Below, piece by piece: positions 49,640 to 61,129 of a stretch of 64,000 nt of DNA (its first letter is position 1; every line of letters begins with the position of its first letter). The stretch comes from Nectonema munidae (taxonomy: Eukaryota > Nematomorpha > Nectonematoida > Nectonematidae): NCBI GenBank assembly GCA_030549495.1, contig JAUIRK010000953.1:152001-216000 (forward strand), read 5' to 3'. The translations under genes and the position numbers were made by a program. The notes under the pieces are model-generated. The model searched no databases and was not told the DNA's origin. It saw nothing but the letters and a program-made list of their open reading frames with translations.

Positions 49640-52455
49640 AGAAAATCATTTTATTAACAATATATCATTTTTAACCATAATAAACCATTAAGAATAGCCA
49701 GGTGGAATGTTAGAACACTATGTCAGTGGCAAACTAGCAAATCTAGAAAAAAAAATGTCAAGACTTAAAATTGATATATTTGGGATAGGTGAAATGAGAT
49801 GGCCAGGAGCAGGAGACTTGACCATAGAAGAATGGAGAAAAGTTTTGTTTTCTGGAGGACAAAAACGAGAAAAAGGGGTTGGAATTATAATACAAAGTAG
49901 TATTAAAAATAGTATAATTGGATATTGGCCAATTTCAGATAGAGTTTGGTTGATGAAAATAAAAGGGAATCCAATGAATATAAATATAATTCAGGTATAT
50001 GCACCAACAGAAGACAGAAACGAAGAAGAAATTCAAACCTTCTATACAGAAATGTCAAAAGCAAGAGAATGTTGTAAAGAACATGAAATAATTATACTAA
50101 TGGGAGATTTGGACTCAAAAGTTGGAAATCGGAAGCAGGAAGATATTGTAGGACCACATGGGCTAGGGAAAAGGAATGATAGAGGAGACATGTGGGTAGA
50201 ATGGTGTTCGAAATATCAACAAGTGCTAACAAATACACGGTTCAAACATCACCCAAGAAGGCTATGGACTTGGGAAAGCCCAGGAACCAAATAGATATTA
50301 CATCACAATCAATAAAAGGTTCAGAAACTCAGTTACACAGGTTAAAACTTAACCAGCAGCAGACTGCAATAGTGATCACAACTTACTAGTTTCAGATGTA
50401 AGAATACTATTAAAGAAAAAACCATATTACAAACCGTGGTTTTGATATGCTGAAGATAAATCATGAAATACGAGAAAGCTTTGCTTCTAAAACATACCGT
50501 TACAACACAATGATGAGGAATGGAAAAGAAAATGATCCGCAATGTCAATCGGACAATTTGCAAAAAGCTGTTCAACAATCGATTGAGGAAATCCCTGTAA
50601 CGGAAAAGAAAGGCAAGAAAGCGTGGATGACTGAGGGAATTTTGAATTTAATGGAAAAAAAGTTAAAAATAAAGATGATGTGAAATACAAAGAGTACAAC
50701 AGAAATATTCATAAAGAATGCATTGCAGCGAAAGAAAAGTGGATGAATGAAGAATGTCGAGTGGTTGAAGAACTTTCAAAAACGAATCCTAGAGAAATGT
50801 ATGAGAAAATTAATAAGACGTTGTACAGAAAAATAAGAATAAATCGGAACAACTTTATAATGAACAAACATAGTAAAATTTTAATGGAAAATGAGAATAA
50901 AAAAAGTAGATGGGAGGAATATATAAAAGAATTATACGATGATGAAGACGATAATGATAATAATCAAGTAATAGAAACAAAATAATAAGGACCAAAGTTC
51001 TTAAAAGAAGAGATTCAGAAATCTCTTAGAAATATGAAATGGAATAAAGCTGTAGGAACAGGCGGATTGTCGAAAGAAGTACTTGAAGCATTGGGGGAGA
51101 AGGGAGTAAACATTATCACCGAAATAGCGAATAAAATATATGAGGATGGAAGGATGCCAAAACAAATGTTTGAAACTCTGATGATTAAGATACCAAAGAT
51201 TGAAGGAACTCTAAAATGGGAGCAACACAGAACCATAAGTATAATAAATCATATTGGAAAAGTTATATGGAAAGTAATAGCAGAAAGAATAAAAAATAAA
51301 ATAAGGTTTGAATTAGCGGAAGAACAGTTTGGATTTGTTAAAGACTCAAAAACAATATATACTCTTAACCGGATAATAGATAATGTAATGGAAATTCAAA
51401 AGGAAGCTTATTTATGATTCATTGATTACGAGAAAGCGTTTGACAGAGAGCGAATCACAGAAAACTTTTCAATATTTTAGAAAACGTTGGAATAGATGGT
51501 AAAGATTTGAAGATGATACAAAATGTTTATAAAATGCAAAAAGTAGCAGTGAAAGTTGGAGAGGAGATGACATCATGGATTGATGTGAAGAAAGGAGTCA
51601 GGCAAAGTTGTATGACTCCTTTCATCAGACGTGTTTAATATTTACGCTGAAGTCGGGATGAGAAACGTAGAAGGTGAGGTATAAAGATAGGTGGAAAAAA
51701 CATTAACAATTTCAGGTATGCAGATGACAACTGTATTAAATGCAGACAGCAAGGATAAACTCCAACATCTCATACGACAGGGTAATAAACAAAGTGAAAA
51801 GATGGGAATAAGAATTAATTTCAGGAAAACAAAATCAATGATAGTTACTAAAAAAGAGAATAATCCAAAGATAGAAATGAAGGTCAACGACAAAATAATT
51901 GATCAAGTGAAACAGTTTGTATATTTAGGGAGTTTAATCCCTCCGACGGAAGGAGTGACAAAGAAATAAAAAGAAGAATTTCAATAGCTAATAGTGCGAT
52001 GAATAAGTTTGAAAAAATGCTCAGAAATACAAAACTATCATTAAATACGAAAAAAAGATTGGTTAAATGCTATATATGGTCTACACTCACACACGGATGC
52101 GACACCTGGAATATAAGCAAAAACTCTCAAAAAAAAAGTTGAAAGGTTTTGAAATGAAAATATGGAGAAGGTTGATAAGGGTAGCTTGGACCCAAAAAAT
52201 TACAAATGAAGAAGTACTAAGGAGAGTTGAAACCAAAAGAGAACTCTTGAATATAATATACAGAAGGCAGCTAAAATTAGATGGCCATGTTGAGCGGAAT
52301 GATGGAAGGAAGAAGAGGAAGACCCACGCAAGAAATTTATCGATGGGCTCAAAGAAGATTTGGGAAGAGTTACAACGCAATGGAGATGACAAGCAAGATG
52401 TAAGATCGAACAACGAAGATAATTGCCAACTTAAAAGATATTGCCGAAGGTCAAA
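49640..52455 (+). mobile_element. RTE-like LINE, broken, inserted in element X
   Basis: The plus strand encodes an endonuclease of the RTE/BovB (CFDP2-like) type at 49707-50294: KIDIFGIGEMRWPGAGDLT, IIQVYAPTEDRNEEEIQ, IILMGDLDSKVG, GLGKRNDRGD and HHPRRLWTWESPG. The reverse transcriptase follows in several frames: WNKAVGTGGLSKEVLEALGE, IIDNVMEIQKEAY, an IDYEKAFD remnant, VRQSC, YADD (~51720), GIRINFRKTKSMIV and FVYLGSLI. A C-terminal stretch reads VLRRVETKRELLNIIYRRQL. It ends by a 25-base G run. Several stops and shifts make it inactive. Confidence 0.88.
49707..50294 (+). pseudogene. RTE-type endonuclease part of the LINE
   Basis: 195 codons open. It covers almost the whole exonuclease-endonuclease-phosphatase fold: the catalytic Glu in GEMRWPG, the IIQVYAPT strand, GDLDSKVG (usually GDLNAKVG, so Asn to Asp at a key position) and the closing RRLWTWESPG. 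The NQIDYI and SDH motifs lie downstream in another frame (50290-50390). Confidence 0.82.
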
Positions 52456-52482
52456 AATGGGGGGGGGGGGGGGGGGGGGGGG
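52456..52482 (+). repeat. Poly-G run
   Basis: About 25 consecutive G at the junction between the LINE 3' end and GGCTCAGGCCCCCAAAATAA. Confidence 0.8.
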
Positions 52483-52518
52483 GCTCAGGCCCCCAAAATA
52501 AATAGAGTGCGCGGGCCC

Positions 52519-54913
52519 TGCTTTACAGTATGTAGTAATTTTGCTATTCATTCTATGATGATTCTTTCTTAGTAGCTCTTTTTTCATTAGAAATTTTTTT
52601 TTCAATGTGTTTGAACAGATTTTTTCTCTTTCAAAGCATTCTGATTAAAGAATCTTCTTGATGGATCTTAGGCTTTTTTATCAGTATCGTGGATTTTATT
52701 ATCGATTTTATTCTCAGGCCTGAATATTTGTCAACCAATCTCAGTTAAAAGGTTTTGTCTGATGAATCATTCGTGATGTTCATTGTTCAATTACAAAAAG
52801 TTGTCTACCTTCTTCATCTAAAACATTCTCTCTTTGACGCAAAAGGAAAAAGATGGACAAATTAAATTTAAATTAAAAATATCTTGATAGTGACTAAATT
52901 CTCACATATTGGCATCTATGCCATTTTTGATAACTCTGACCTATTCTAAATTTTCAGATTTCCTATCATTCTTAGTTAAATGATAATTGTAATCCTAGAT
53001 GATAAGCTATAGATATAAATATTTTTCATTTGTAAAAGAGAAACTTCTTTTTCACGGTCAAAATCTTTTTTGAAGCACCTAATATTATATAATTAAACCA
53101 CTTCCTAGTTCATTAGAACATGGTAGATCTTTCATTTAGTCAAGATACATATTTTTTTTTTAATTATTTGTTTTGATCACATGTTCTCTTTTCAATTAGT
53201 TTTCAGATTGCTTCCTTCTCTCATATTAATCTTTAAAAGATTTTATAATACGTTGTTTTTTTAAAATAAATATTTCATATTCAAGATGATCAATTGCCAC
53301 TTCCAGATATTTTTTAACCGTATAAAATGGAGTACAGAAATAAAATAAGCATTGCCGATTTAGTATAAAAACAGATATTTTATTTTTTTGAAGACAGTAT
53401 CTAGAAGTAAACCGCAAATTTGATTGAAGCTTTCAGATATTTTAAAATCATGAATGCCAAACCTGACTCCAAGAATTTAACCAGTATCTTCCATTTGGCA
53501 TAAAAACAGATGTGTAATTTCAATTTCAAAAATATTTATGTAGACATTAGAGGTAAATCAAACATTTGATTAACACTTTCAAATATTTTATAATCTCTAA
53601 ATGCAAAAACTGATTTCAGAAATAAAACTATCATGGTTGATTTGTTATAAAAATATATATTTCATGTCAAAATGGGTCAATATTTTTGGAAATAAATTTA
53701 ATGCAAAAATTGAGTCGATAAATAAAACTAGCATGGTTGATTTGGTATAAAAATGTATATTTCAGAAAAATCTGAGATATATTTGAAAACAGTTTTCAAA
53801 CTTAAACCACATATTTTTTTAACGCTTACAGATATTTTCAAAAAGCAAAAAGTGAGTCCAGAAATGTAACTAGAATGGTTGATTTGGTATAAAACATATA
53901 TTTCATTAAAAATAAGAATAAATATTTGTAGAGATAGTTTTCGTACGTAAACAGCAAATTTGATTGACACTGACGAATATTTTAAAAACTCTAAATGCAC
54001 AATTTTATTTTAGAAGTAAAACTAGCATGCTTGATTTACTATAAAAACATATTTCATGTAAAATTAGAGAGAATATTTTTGGAGATAGTTTTCAGACGTA
54101 AACCGCATATTTGATTGACACTGAAAGATATTTTAAGACTTCTAAATGTGAAAAAATTAATTAAGAAATTCCACCAGCATGATCGATTTGGTATAAAAAA
54201 ATATTTTCATGTAAAATTTGAATGAATGTTTTTGGAGAAAATTTTTAGAAGTAAACCGCAAATTTGTTTAAAACTTATATGTATTTTCACATCCTAAATG
54301 TAAAAAATGAGTCCAGAAATGAAACCAGCATGCCCGATTTGGTATAAAACATATATTTTATGTAAAATTTGAAGGAATGTTTTTGGAGATAATTTTTAGA
54401 AATAAACCGTAAATTTGATTAACATTTATAGGTATTTTCAAATAAGATCAGAAATGAAACCAGCATGGCCGATTTAGTACAAAAACATAATACATATATT
54501 TTATTAGGGTTGCCAGACGTCCCGTTTTTCCAGGTCATGTCCCCAATTTGATCATTTTGTCCCCTGTCCCGCATTGACACTTCTAGGCCACATTTTCTAA
54601 AAAGTAACCATGATTATGAAAAAATTAAATATATAAAGTGTATGCGTTCAAAACTGTAAATAATTATAAATTTTTAGTATATAATATACTATAGACCCTA
54701 AGTTATATAGTTAACTACAGATAATGTTAAAATTTTGATGAAAAATTTTAATTTTTGATTTTGATTGACAGTTTTGGACATGAAAGGATCATTCAAGTGA
54801 ATTCAACTAGCATGAAAATGGTATCAAAAGATGCAGCTAGCGCTTTTAGGAAAAGTCACATAATTTGAAGGGATATGATTCAGCCAATTTTGTACAATTA
54901 CATTTTTAGTGTA
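52519..54913 (-). mobile_element. Element X copy 3, main part
   Basis: Resumes with TTACAGTATGTAGTAATTTT, then the unique segment in the same order as copies 1 and 2. About eight tandem monomers follow (~53290-54510; GGTATAAAAACATATATTT, GTAAACCGCAAATTTGATT) and the region homologous to 16640-16960 of copy 1 (CTAGCATGAAAATGG, TTGAAGGGATATGATTCA). It stops just short of the C-run end. All of it lies inside the Ig gene. Confidence 0.72.
54507..54595. mobile_element. Foreign fragment inside element X
   Basis: AGGGTTGCCAGACGTCCCG...CCCCTGTCCCGC replaces about 35 bp of copy-1 sequence. The opening text looks like a terminal repeat of a known style (GGGTTGCCAGACGTCCCG), but only one end is present. 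Confidence 0.4.
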
Positions 54914-56264
54914 TGTAATTACATTTTAAGTTTGAATATTAATATTTATATCAAATATTGGAAAGAATAGCTTCTAGAACTAAAAAATGATTAGTTAAAA
55001 TGTTGATTTCGTTAACTTGGCACAGGAATCAATTCTATCATGACAAGGATTTACAGAAGAAATAAAATGAAAATAAAATTACCAAAGTGTATGTCCATGG
55101 TACTTGATATGGTGCCTTCCGAACTTTTGACTGTTATAGAATACTTTCCTGTTGTCTTCTTTTTGTCGACTTCTTTTAAACTCAGTGTGCATCTAAATAA
55201 AAAATTTTCAAATATTGAAATTCTCTCAAAATAGTTCGATAACTAAAACAATTCGCTTTACCTAATTATAAAAAATAAAGCAAAAGTTAACTACTATTAA
55301 TATAAGTAGTGAGAGTCGGCGCTAGAGAGAGAGAGTCAAACCTAAACTTTGTCTCCCCCAGCCAGAGTGACGAATATTGTAAAAGAGGTTTTATAAGATT
55401 AATATAAATTTATTTTATACTTACTTATGCAAACGTATATATTTATAGTATTAATAAAGTTTCATAGCTTCTAAAAATTCATGATCTTTAATTCCTTGAA
55501 TTTGTTTCCGATGCCCACAACTGTAAGTTAGCATTTCTCAATCAGCAAGTTAAAAAACAATGCAATGTTTATTCAATTTCCTCCTAAAAAATGAACTAAA
55601 CTTTTCATCACAAAAAGTCAATACATTTTACTAACTGATGAAACTTAATAGAACACTATACCTACCAAATTGGATAAATAGGCCGGCCATATTTTAATGT
55701 GACAAAATCGGAACATTTTATAACATCGTCAAAAAAATACCGACAATTTTCAAAACTAATTTTAGCTTAAGTTTGAAACAAACTTTTCTATAATATAATG
55801 ACATTTATGGTTGTCATCTAATCAATATAAAATTCACTGCGACACATAATGAACCCTTACTCTTCAGATATGTCAATGAGATGAGGGACAATTCCGTCTC
55901 ATGACAATTCGGCCTCTTGCCATACAAATTTTCTTTGAGGGAGGGGGAAAACCAATAAGTATCAGATTAAATTTTCAGATTTTCTGAAATTAGTCTAGAA
56001 TTTTAATGTTGAACTCAAAAATAGCATTTTAGTAAATTGCATTCATTTTATATAGTTTTGAATTCAGAAATGTAAGCGAAATTCTAACTTTAAAATTAGA
56101 AAAAAGAAATCATCACACTTACTTAAAACAAGTTCCATATAAGTCGAATTTGACAGAGTGAATAAGTAAAAAAGTCTATCATAAGCAGACTGTAGAAAGA
56201 CAATCAATCATTACGCACATAAAAGCGTAAAAATATTTCAATGTTTTGAGTGAAAAAAACTTAC
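54914..56264. other. Ig gene intron sequence
   Basis: AT-rich. I looked for the second half of the first Ig domain on the minus strand and did not find it. Nothing else recognised. Confidence 0.4.
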
Positions 56265-56454
56265 AGATAATAACACTTTTTGGTTTCTTTTTTTGCAATT
56301 GTAACGGCTGAGTTGTTTTCTACATAATCTTTGCCGTCTTTAGACCAAATCACAGTAGGGTTTTCGCCAGACTCTACTTCACAAGAAAAAACAAACGGCT
56401 TGTTCGGCTTATCTTCCAAAGATAATTTCTTAGAAAATTTCATAGAAGTCATTC
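56265..56454 (-). CDS. Start-codon exon of the Ig gene (first half of Ig domain 1)
   Basis: Acceptor TTAGTCTAG at 56455 and donor GTAAGTTTTT at 56264 on the minus strand. It opens GA-ATG, so translation likely starts at 56452: MTSMKFSKKLSLEDKPNKPF, then FSCEVESGENPTVIWSKDGK and VTIAKKETKKCYYL. B-strand Cys (FSCEV) and C-strand Trp (VIWSKDG) mark the first half of an I-set domain. The second half needs another exon, because the phase (two leftover bases) does not fit the microexon at 48803. The intron after it is over 7 kb and packed with transposons, so that exon may lie there undetected or have been lost. Confidence 0.8.
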
Positions 56455-56753
56455 CTAGACTAATAATAAGAATTTTTAAAGAATAGCAAAAAAAAATAGA
56501 CTAGTTTGGGATAAAATATTTACTGAAGGATATCTTGGTATAGCTTTTCATCCAAATATACAATATCATGTGTCATTTTTACAAAAAAATCATTTTAATT
56601 AGAATAATCAATTTTTATAGAATCAATGGCATAGCAAGAGGGGGTCGGGCCTAGAAAATTTTTTTAATATAAAAAATATTTGGGCCCTTGTTAAAAATTT
56701 TTGGACCATCCTGGATCAGCTTGTCTTTAAATTGCAAAAAAAATAAATTTATA

Positions 56754-56832
56754 AGTAGGCATGATGGGGGATCGAACCCAAGACCTTGAGTTATCGAAAC
56801 ACAGTATCTAACCAACCTTACTCACGCCTCCA
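56754..56832 (-). mobile_element. tRNA-derived SINE, family A, copy 4 (head only)
   Basis: The minus strand reads GGCGTGAGTAAGGTTGGTTA, then TCAAGGTCTTGGGTTCGATC. The body after the B box is missing. Lies in the first intron of the Ig gene. Confidence 0.75.
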
Positions 56833-57559
56833 AACGCATAAATATTTTCTCAAGAAGGGGTGGAGAAGGAGCAAATAAGGATCGAGTATGTTAGAAAAGG
56901 TACAGATTTCGTAACAATCTGAAAATCAAAATACCCTTCAAGATAATGAAGTAAATAAAATTAATGAAAGTGGTACTTCTTTATTATGTTTAAACAAATA
57001 AAGGATCGCTACAATAACCACAACTCTGATGCTAAATGTGAAACAGTGAATAAATATTAATGTTCAACCAAAAACTATATATTATAATATAAAATGCAAA
57101 ATAATTACATAAGAGAAACATGCCGACCTATTATTTAGCGTTTGGGAACACATTTTTCATATCAAAAATAAAAAAGTGTTTCACCTATAGGTTTCCACTT
57201 TTTCAAGTATCATAATTCAGAACAAATTTCATTATCAAATTTCAAAGCAGATATTTTATGTAATAGTAAAACGGACTTCGAAAGAATCAATAAAAAAAAA
57301 CTTTACATAAAATAAAGAAATCCTGTTCTAAAAACCCAATTTAGCAACATACCCCCAATATCAATCTATATAATGATTATCATAACATATATCCCTTCCT
57401 CATTTATTTATTCAATGTTCTTACTAAATGTAATTTTTGACTTATCCTTGTTCTCTTCTCCTCATGATTGTTTTCCTGTCACAAAGATCAATTTAATTCT
57501 CATTACATATACCCCGAATAGAATCGGACGAGAATAATTCTATTAAAAAAATGACAAAC
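56833..57559. other. Intronic AT-rich sequence
   Basis: No supported feature. Confidence 0.4.
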
Positions 57560-57960
57560 AAAATGAAAAAAGCCCGCATCAGCTTTGTTTGCTGTGATTT
57601 GATGCCTTTTGAAGTATTGTAGATGGAAAAGGTTTTTTATTTATTTAATTCGAGAAGTTCTTCATATCCAAAGGAAAGATACAATCCCAAACTTAGTGCA
57701 AAGGATTTGCTTCCACATTTTACAACAGTTAGTCATATAAATGAATAAGCTTTCGCTTTGAGAGAAAGTTTAAGGGAAGCGTTACGTGAAATTTTGATGA
57801 ATAACTCAATTTCATTCACTACTGATATGTAGATTATTACGAAAATTTCATCGATCTATTTTAATACAGAAGTTACTGAATTGAAAATTGAAAACAAACG
57901 TACAATATATCTTGTGATTCGTTGGATGTCGAAACTTAAAAAGCATTGTAACAAATCAAA
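57560..57960 (+). pseudogene. Probable hAT (hobo-like) transposase fragment
   Basis: Plus-strand frames give CCDLMPFEVL, then YPKERYNPKLSAKDLLPHFT, LREALREILMNNSISFTTDM and NFIDLYFNTEVTELKIENKR. This follows the order of hAT transposases (pre-catalytic PFxxVxxxxF, SRxT-like region, TTDxW with the first catalytic Asp, then HF/Y strand). The Trp after TTDM is lost and frames change. Assignment rests on motif order only. Confidence 0.45.
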
Positions 57961-58349
57961 CTAGTACAAGTAGAACACTACAGTTTAGTGATAAGTTAGA
58001 AAAAATTAAAAATAATATGTCGATCAAATATTTAGATTTATACATGCATATTGAATGAAAATGAATTGAACTGAATTTAAAATTTTTAAGAAAAAATTCA
58101 AACCTCATATTTACACAAAGTTGCCATTTTTTCAATCCAAGAGAGAAAAGCATGAACGTTTTAGACCTGGACGAGCATAATTAGGTGAGGTTTTTTGATG
58201 AAATACAAAACAAAATGATGGAAAGTCAAATCTACTCACACGGAAAAATATGAAAGCCTTCGAAAGTCCTTAAAATTGTAACTTTAGAAGAATTTGATGA
58301 TGATTATGATAATATTGAACTAGAAGTAGAAAAATATAAAGCTTTTTCA

Positions 58350-58814
58350 GCAGTGGCGTAACAATGAGAAATGCCGCTCGGGCGGATCATAAATTTGACG
58401 CCCCTTTTTATTTAAAAAAATTGGTTGAAAACGCATAAAACTTTATTTATTTATAAATTAGTTTTATATAAATGCTTATATAATAGAAAATAACGCTAAT
58501 ATGAAAATAAAAAAAAACACAAAAATTTATTTAATTACATACAAATATTCATTTTCAACTTTTTATAGATGAACTTTTCTAGCTTTTTTGTTAGCAAACT
58601 CTTCACTAACTTCGCCAAAAACTTTTTTCAGGTCTCAGATTTGTTGTGTATGCATGCATGCTTTTTTGTGTTTGTCAAATGAAAATCTCTTATTACACAA
58701 ACTGGCATAAAGATCTTAACATCATATTGATTGCAATATATGAGTGATTTCAAAATATGCAACTCCTAAAAGTGTACCGCCCGGGGCAGACCGCCCCCAC
58801 CTAGTTACGCCACT
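58350..58814. mobile_element. MITE with AGTGGCGTAAC ends and 9-bp target duplication
   Basis: 465 bp. Left end CAGTGGCGTAACAATGAG, right end (inverted) GAGTGGCGTAACTAGGTGGG. Flanked by identical CTTTTTCAG at 58341-58349 and 58815-58823. Subterminal GCTCGGGCGG and CCGCCCGGGGC also pair. An 8-9 bp duplication fits hAT or Mutator-like families. Confidence 0.8.
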
Positions 58815-58847
58815 CTTTTTCAGTAGTATTGACAATATGCAATACGT

Positions 58848-58964
58848 CAGTGCTTCTCAACCTGTGGGCCATGGCCACCTAGGGGGCACGAAAGAAATCA
58901 AAGAGAGTCATGATGAATTAAAAAATTAAAATTTGTTATCATGTAATGGGGGGGGGGGGGGGGG
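58848..58964. mobile_element. hAT-like terminal fragment with a G run
   Basis: CAGTGCTTCTCAACCTGTGG, GCCATGGCCACC and an 18-base G run at 58947-58964. One end only. Confidence 0.5.
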
Positions 58965-60365
58965 CTGAGTAAATTTCCTGCTCTGTTTGTATGAAGACGG
59001 CACTTATTTTATCTATTGAAATAGTTTGTACATCACTTATCATTTTGTATCATCAAGAGCGTAAATCCGAGATCGAGGATATTATGGATCGGCCTAAAAT
59101 GCTGAGTCCAGGACTTGGACCTAATAACCGGAGTACGGTCCTACTACTTTATACTTCATAACTAAACCTTGATAAATTCATTTACAAGAATTTATAATAT
59201 AGAGATATAAATTTAGCTTAGTGAAGGACACAACACTACCAGGAAAGCTTCCAATCAGGTATACAACCTTGATTCTTGATTCTAACAATGAACGCTGATT
59301 TAGCAATGAATTTTAACTGTAAAAATCTTCCATTCTTTAGAGGAAGGAAATCAGGATTAAAACCGGAACTGTGCTATTCAAATATTTTTAAAACGCAGCA
59401 ATATTATCAATTTGTAAAAGCATGTGGCTCAAAATGATCTTTATTACATACATAACACTTTATCAATTATATTCAATAATTATCTTATTTGATGCTTCAA
59501 TTTTATATTTCGATTGAACATATTTTCCATTCGCCAAAACATGTGATAGCGTAATACTAGAATCATCTTTATTACTAATACGATACTCTATCAAATATAT
59601 TTCATTCAGCAAGCATAGTCAGTAAAAATATATAACATCACTCAAACACTTCCATTCATTGGACCTGACATTGCCTGTTCAATGAATGATGATCGGTTTA
59701 ATGCTCTCATTCTTCTTTTTGTTTTAAAAATTTTGATAAAGCTTAAATTTATATGCTTGAAATTTGAGTTCTAGTTTAGTAAAATCCGCCCCCCCCCCCC
59801 CCCTAATGCCAATTTCTAGATCCGCCCCTGGAAATTGTGATTACTTGATGTGGCCGTCTAAGCGAAAAGAACCGCTTTTTTATATCATTCTATCCTTTTA
59901 TTATAGGACGAGTGAGGTTATGATGCTTTCGCATGGATAACATTATAATGATACTCCCAAGCACAAGTGTTAGTGAAAATAACTAAGTTATAGGTTGAAG
60001 ACATAATTTAAGACCCGCAAGCTCACTAACTAGATTTTACTATTTTTAATGCTTACTTTTGAAAATCACTAGATAATAAAGACATTTTTATAAAAAAATT
60101 CAGAAGGAATTCATAAATAACAGCTATATGATTTTTTCTTACATTCATTGATGTGTCTACCTTTTATATTATACAAGTCAGATTATTCGAATTTTCGGAG
60201 CAAACACTATTTTTATTACTAAAGTGTTGGGAGAAAATTTAAAAATAAAAAGCAAATTTTGAGGTTAATTATCCATTATAAGGTACAGGGGCCGTTATAG
60301 AATTGATTCTTTTAGAAAATATTGAATGCTATAGCTGCGTATGTACAGTAAAAATTTATACTTAC
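58965..60365. other. First-intron sequence of the Ig gene
   Basis: No gene recognised. A fragment with a 15-base C run, CTAGATCCGCCCCTGG (59786-59831), resembles the end of the MITE at 39371. Confidence 0.4.
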
Positions 60366-60840
60366 GAGTTTGGAATTGAAATCGCGAGGTAAACCACAGA
60401 GATCAAGGAAGGATGCGAGGAGCGTGGAAAAGATTCACGGTAAACACGCGAAAAATGATGGATTTATTATGAATGAATGGGATTAGCGTCTCAGAGCAGC
60501 AGCAGCACGCAATATGACGACGACGCGTGGAAGAAATTTGAATAAGGAGTGGAATAGGAGGATGTGGTAGGTAGATGAAAAACGCTATAATCAATTAAAT
60601 ATGCACAAGTGGAGATATAATATGGCGGCGCGGCATCAAACTTGAGAATTAATTCATTACCACACCATACCATACCACACCACGCGCTCTTCGTTATACG
60701 ATTAGCATCAGCAGTGCTTTTCGCTGAAATGGTAGCGCAGCTCGGAGTTGCGTCTTCGTGATGATGGATTGAGATGGGTAATGATAACAATTTGACAAAA
60801 AGAGAAAATCTCTCAAACTCATTCATTCTCTCTTTATTAT
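60366..60840 (-). promoter_or_regulatory. Probable promoter and non-coding first exon of the Ig gene
   Basis: Markedly less AT-rich than its surroundings. On the minus strand a perfect donor CCAAACTC/GTAAGTATAAAT ends an exon at 60366. Upstream are a GCTGCTGCTGCTC tract, GCGCTACCATTTCAGCG and, near 60840, TATAATAAAGAG, a possible TATA box. The next minus-strand exon downstream opens with GA-ATG, so this would be a 5' UTR exon. The link to the Ig gene is inferred from strand and order only. Confidence 0.5.
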
Positions 60841-60849
60841 ACATACCGT

Positions 60850-61125
60850 CCGTCGTGATTTATGAAGAGTGCGCATAATGGTCTGTTTATTATTATTATT
60901 CATTCCCATCATTTAAATCATTTTTAGCTTCTTTTATCGGTATCGCATTGTAATGGCAGTAGTGCACAATCGATCGTTATGGAAGTGATAGGTTTGAAAC
61001 ATCCAGCAATTATACCTTCAAAAATTAATGCAAGCAACAATTTTGAGCTCCCAGTGTCTAGCAAGCGTTTAGCGGGCCGCAATTGCTAAGGAAGCAAGTC
61101 CATTTGGTTGCAGGGCAATTCAAGC
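60850..61125. other. Upstream flank, less AT-rich
   Basis: No coding frame. May belong to the regulatory region of the gene starting near 60840. Confidence 0.3.
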
Positions 61126-61129
61126 CTCT

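Noticed and set aside
52087-52605. 172-codon minus-strand open stretch
   Set aside because: Antisense to the LINE 3' end and read through the G run (polyproline). Not a gene.
60491-60844. 117-codon minus-strand open stretch in the GC-richer region
   Set aside because: Low-complexity composition, no domain, and it overlaps a better supported UTR exon and promoter.
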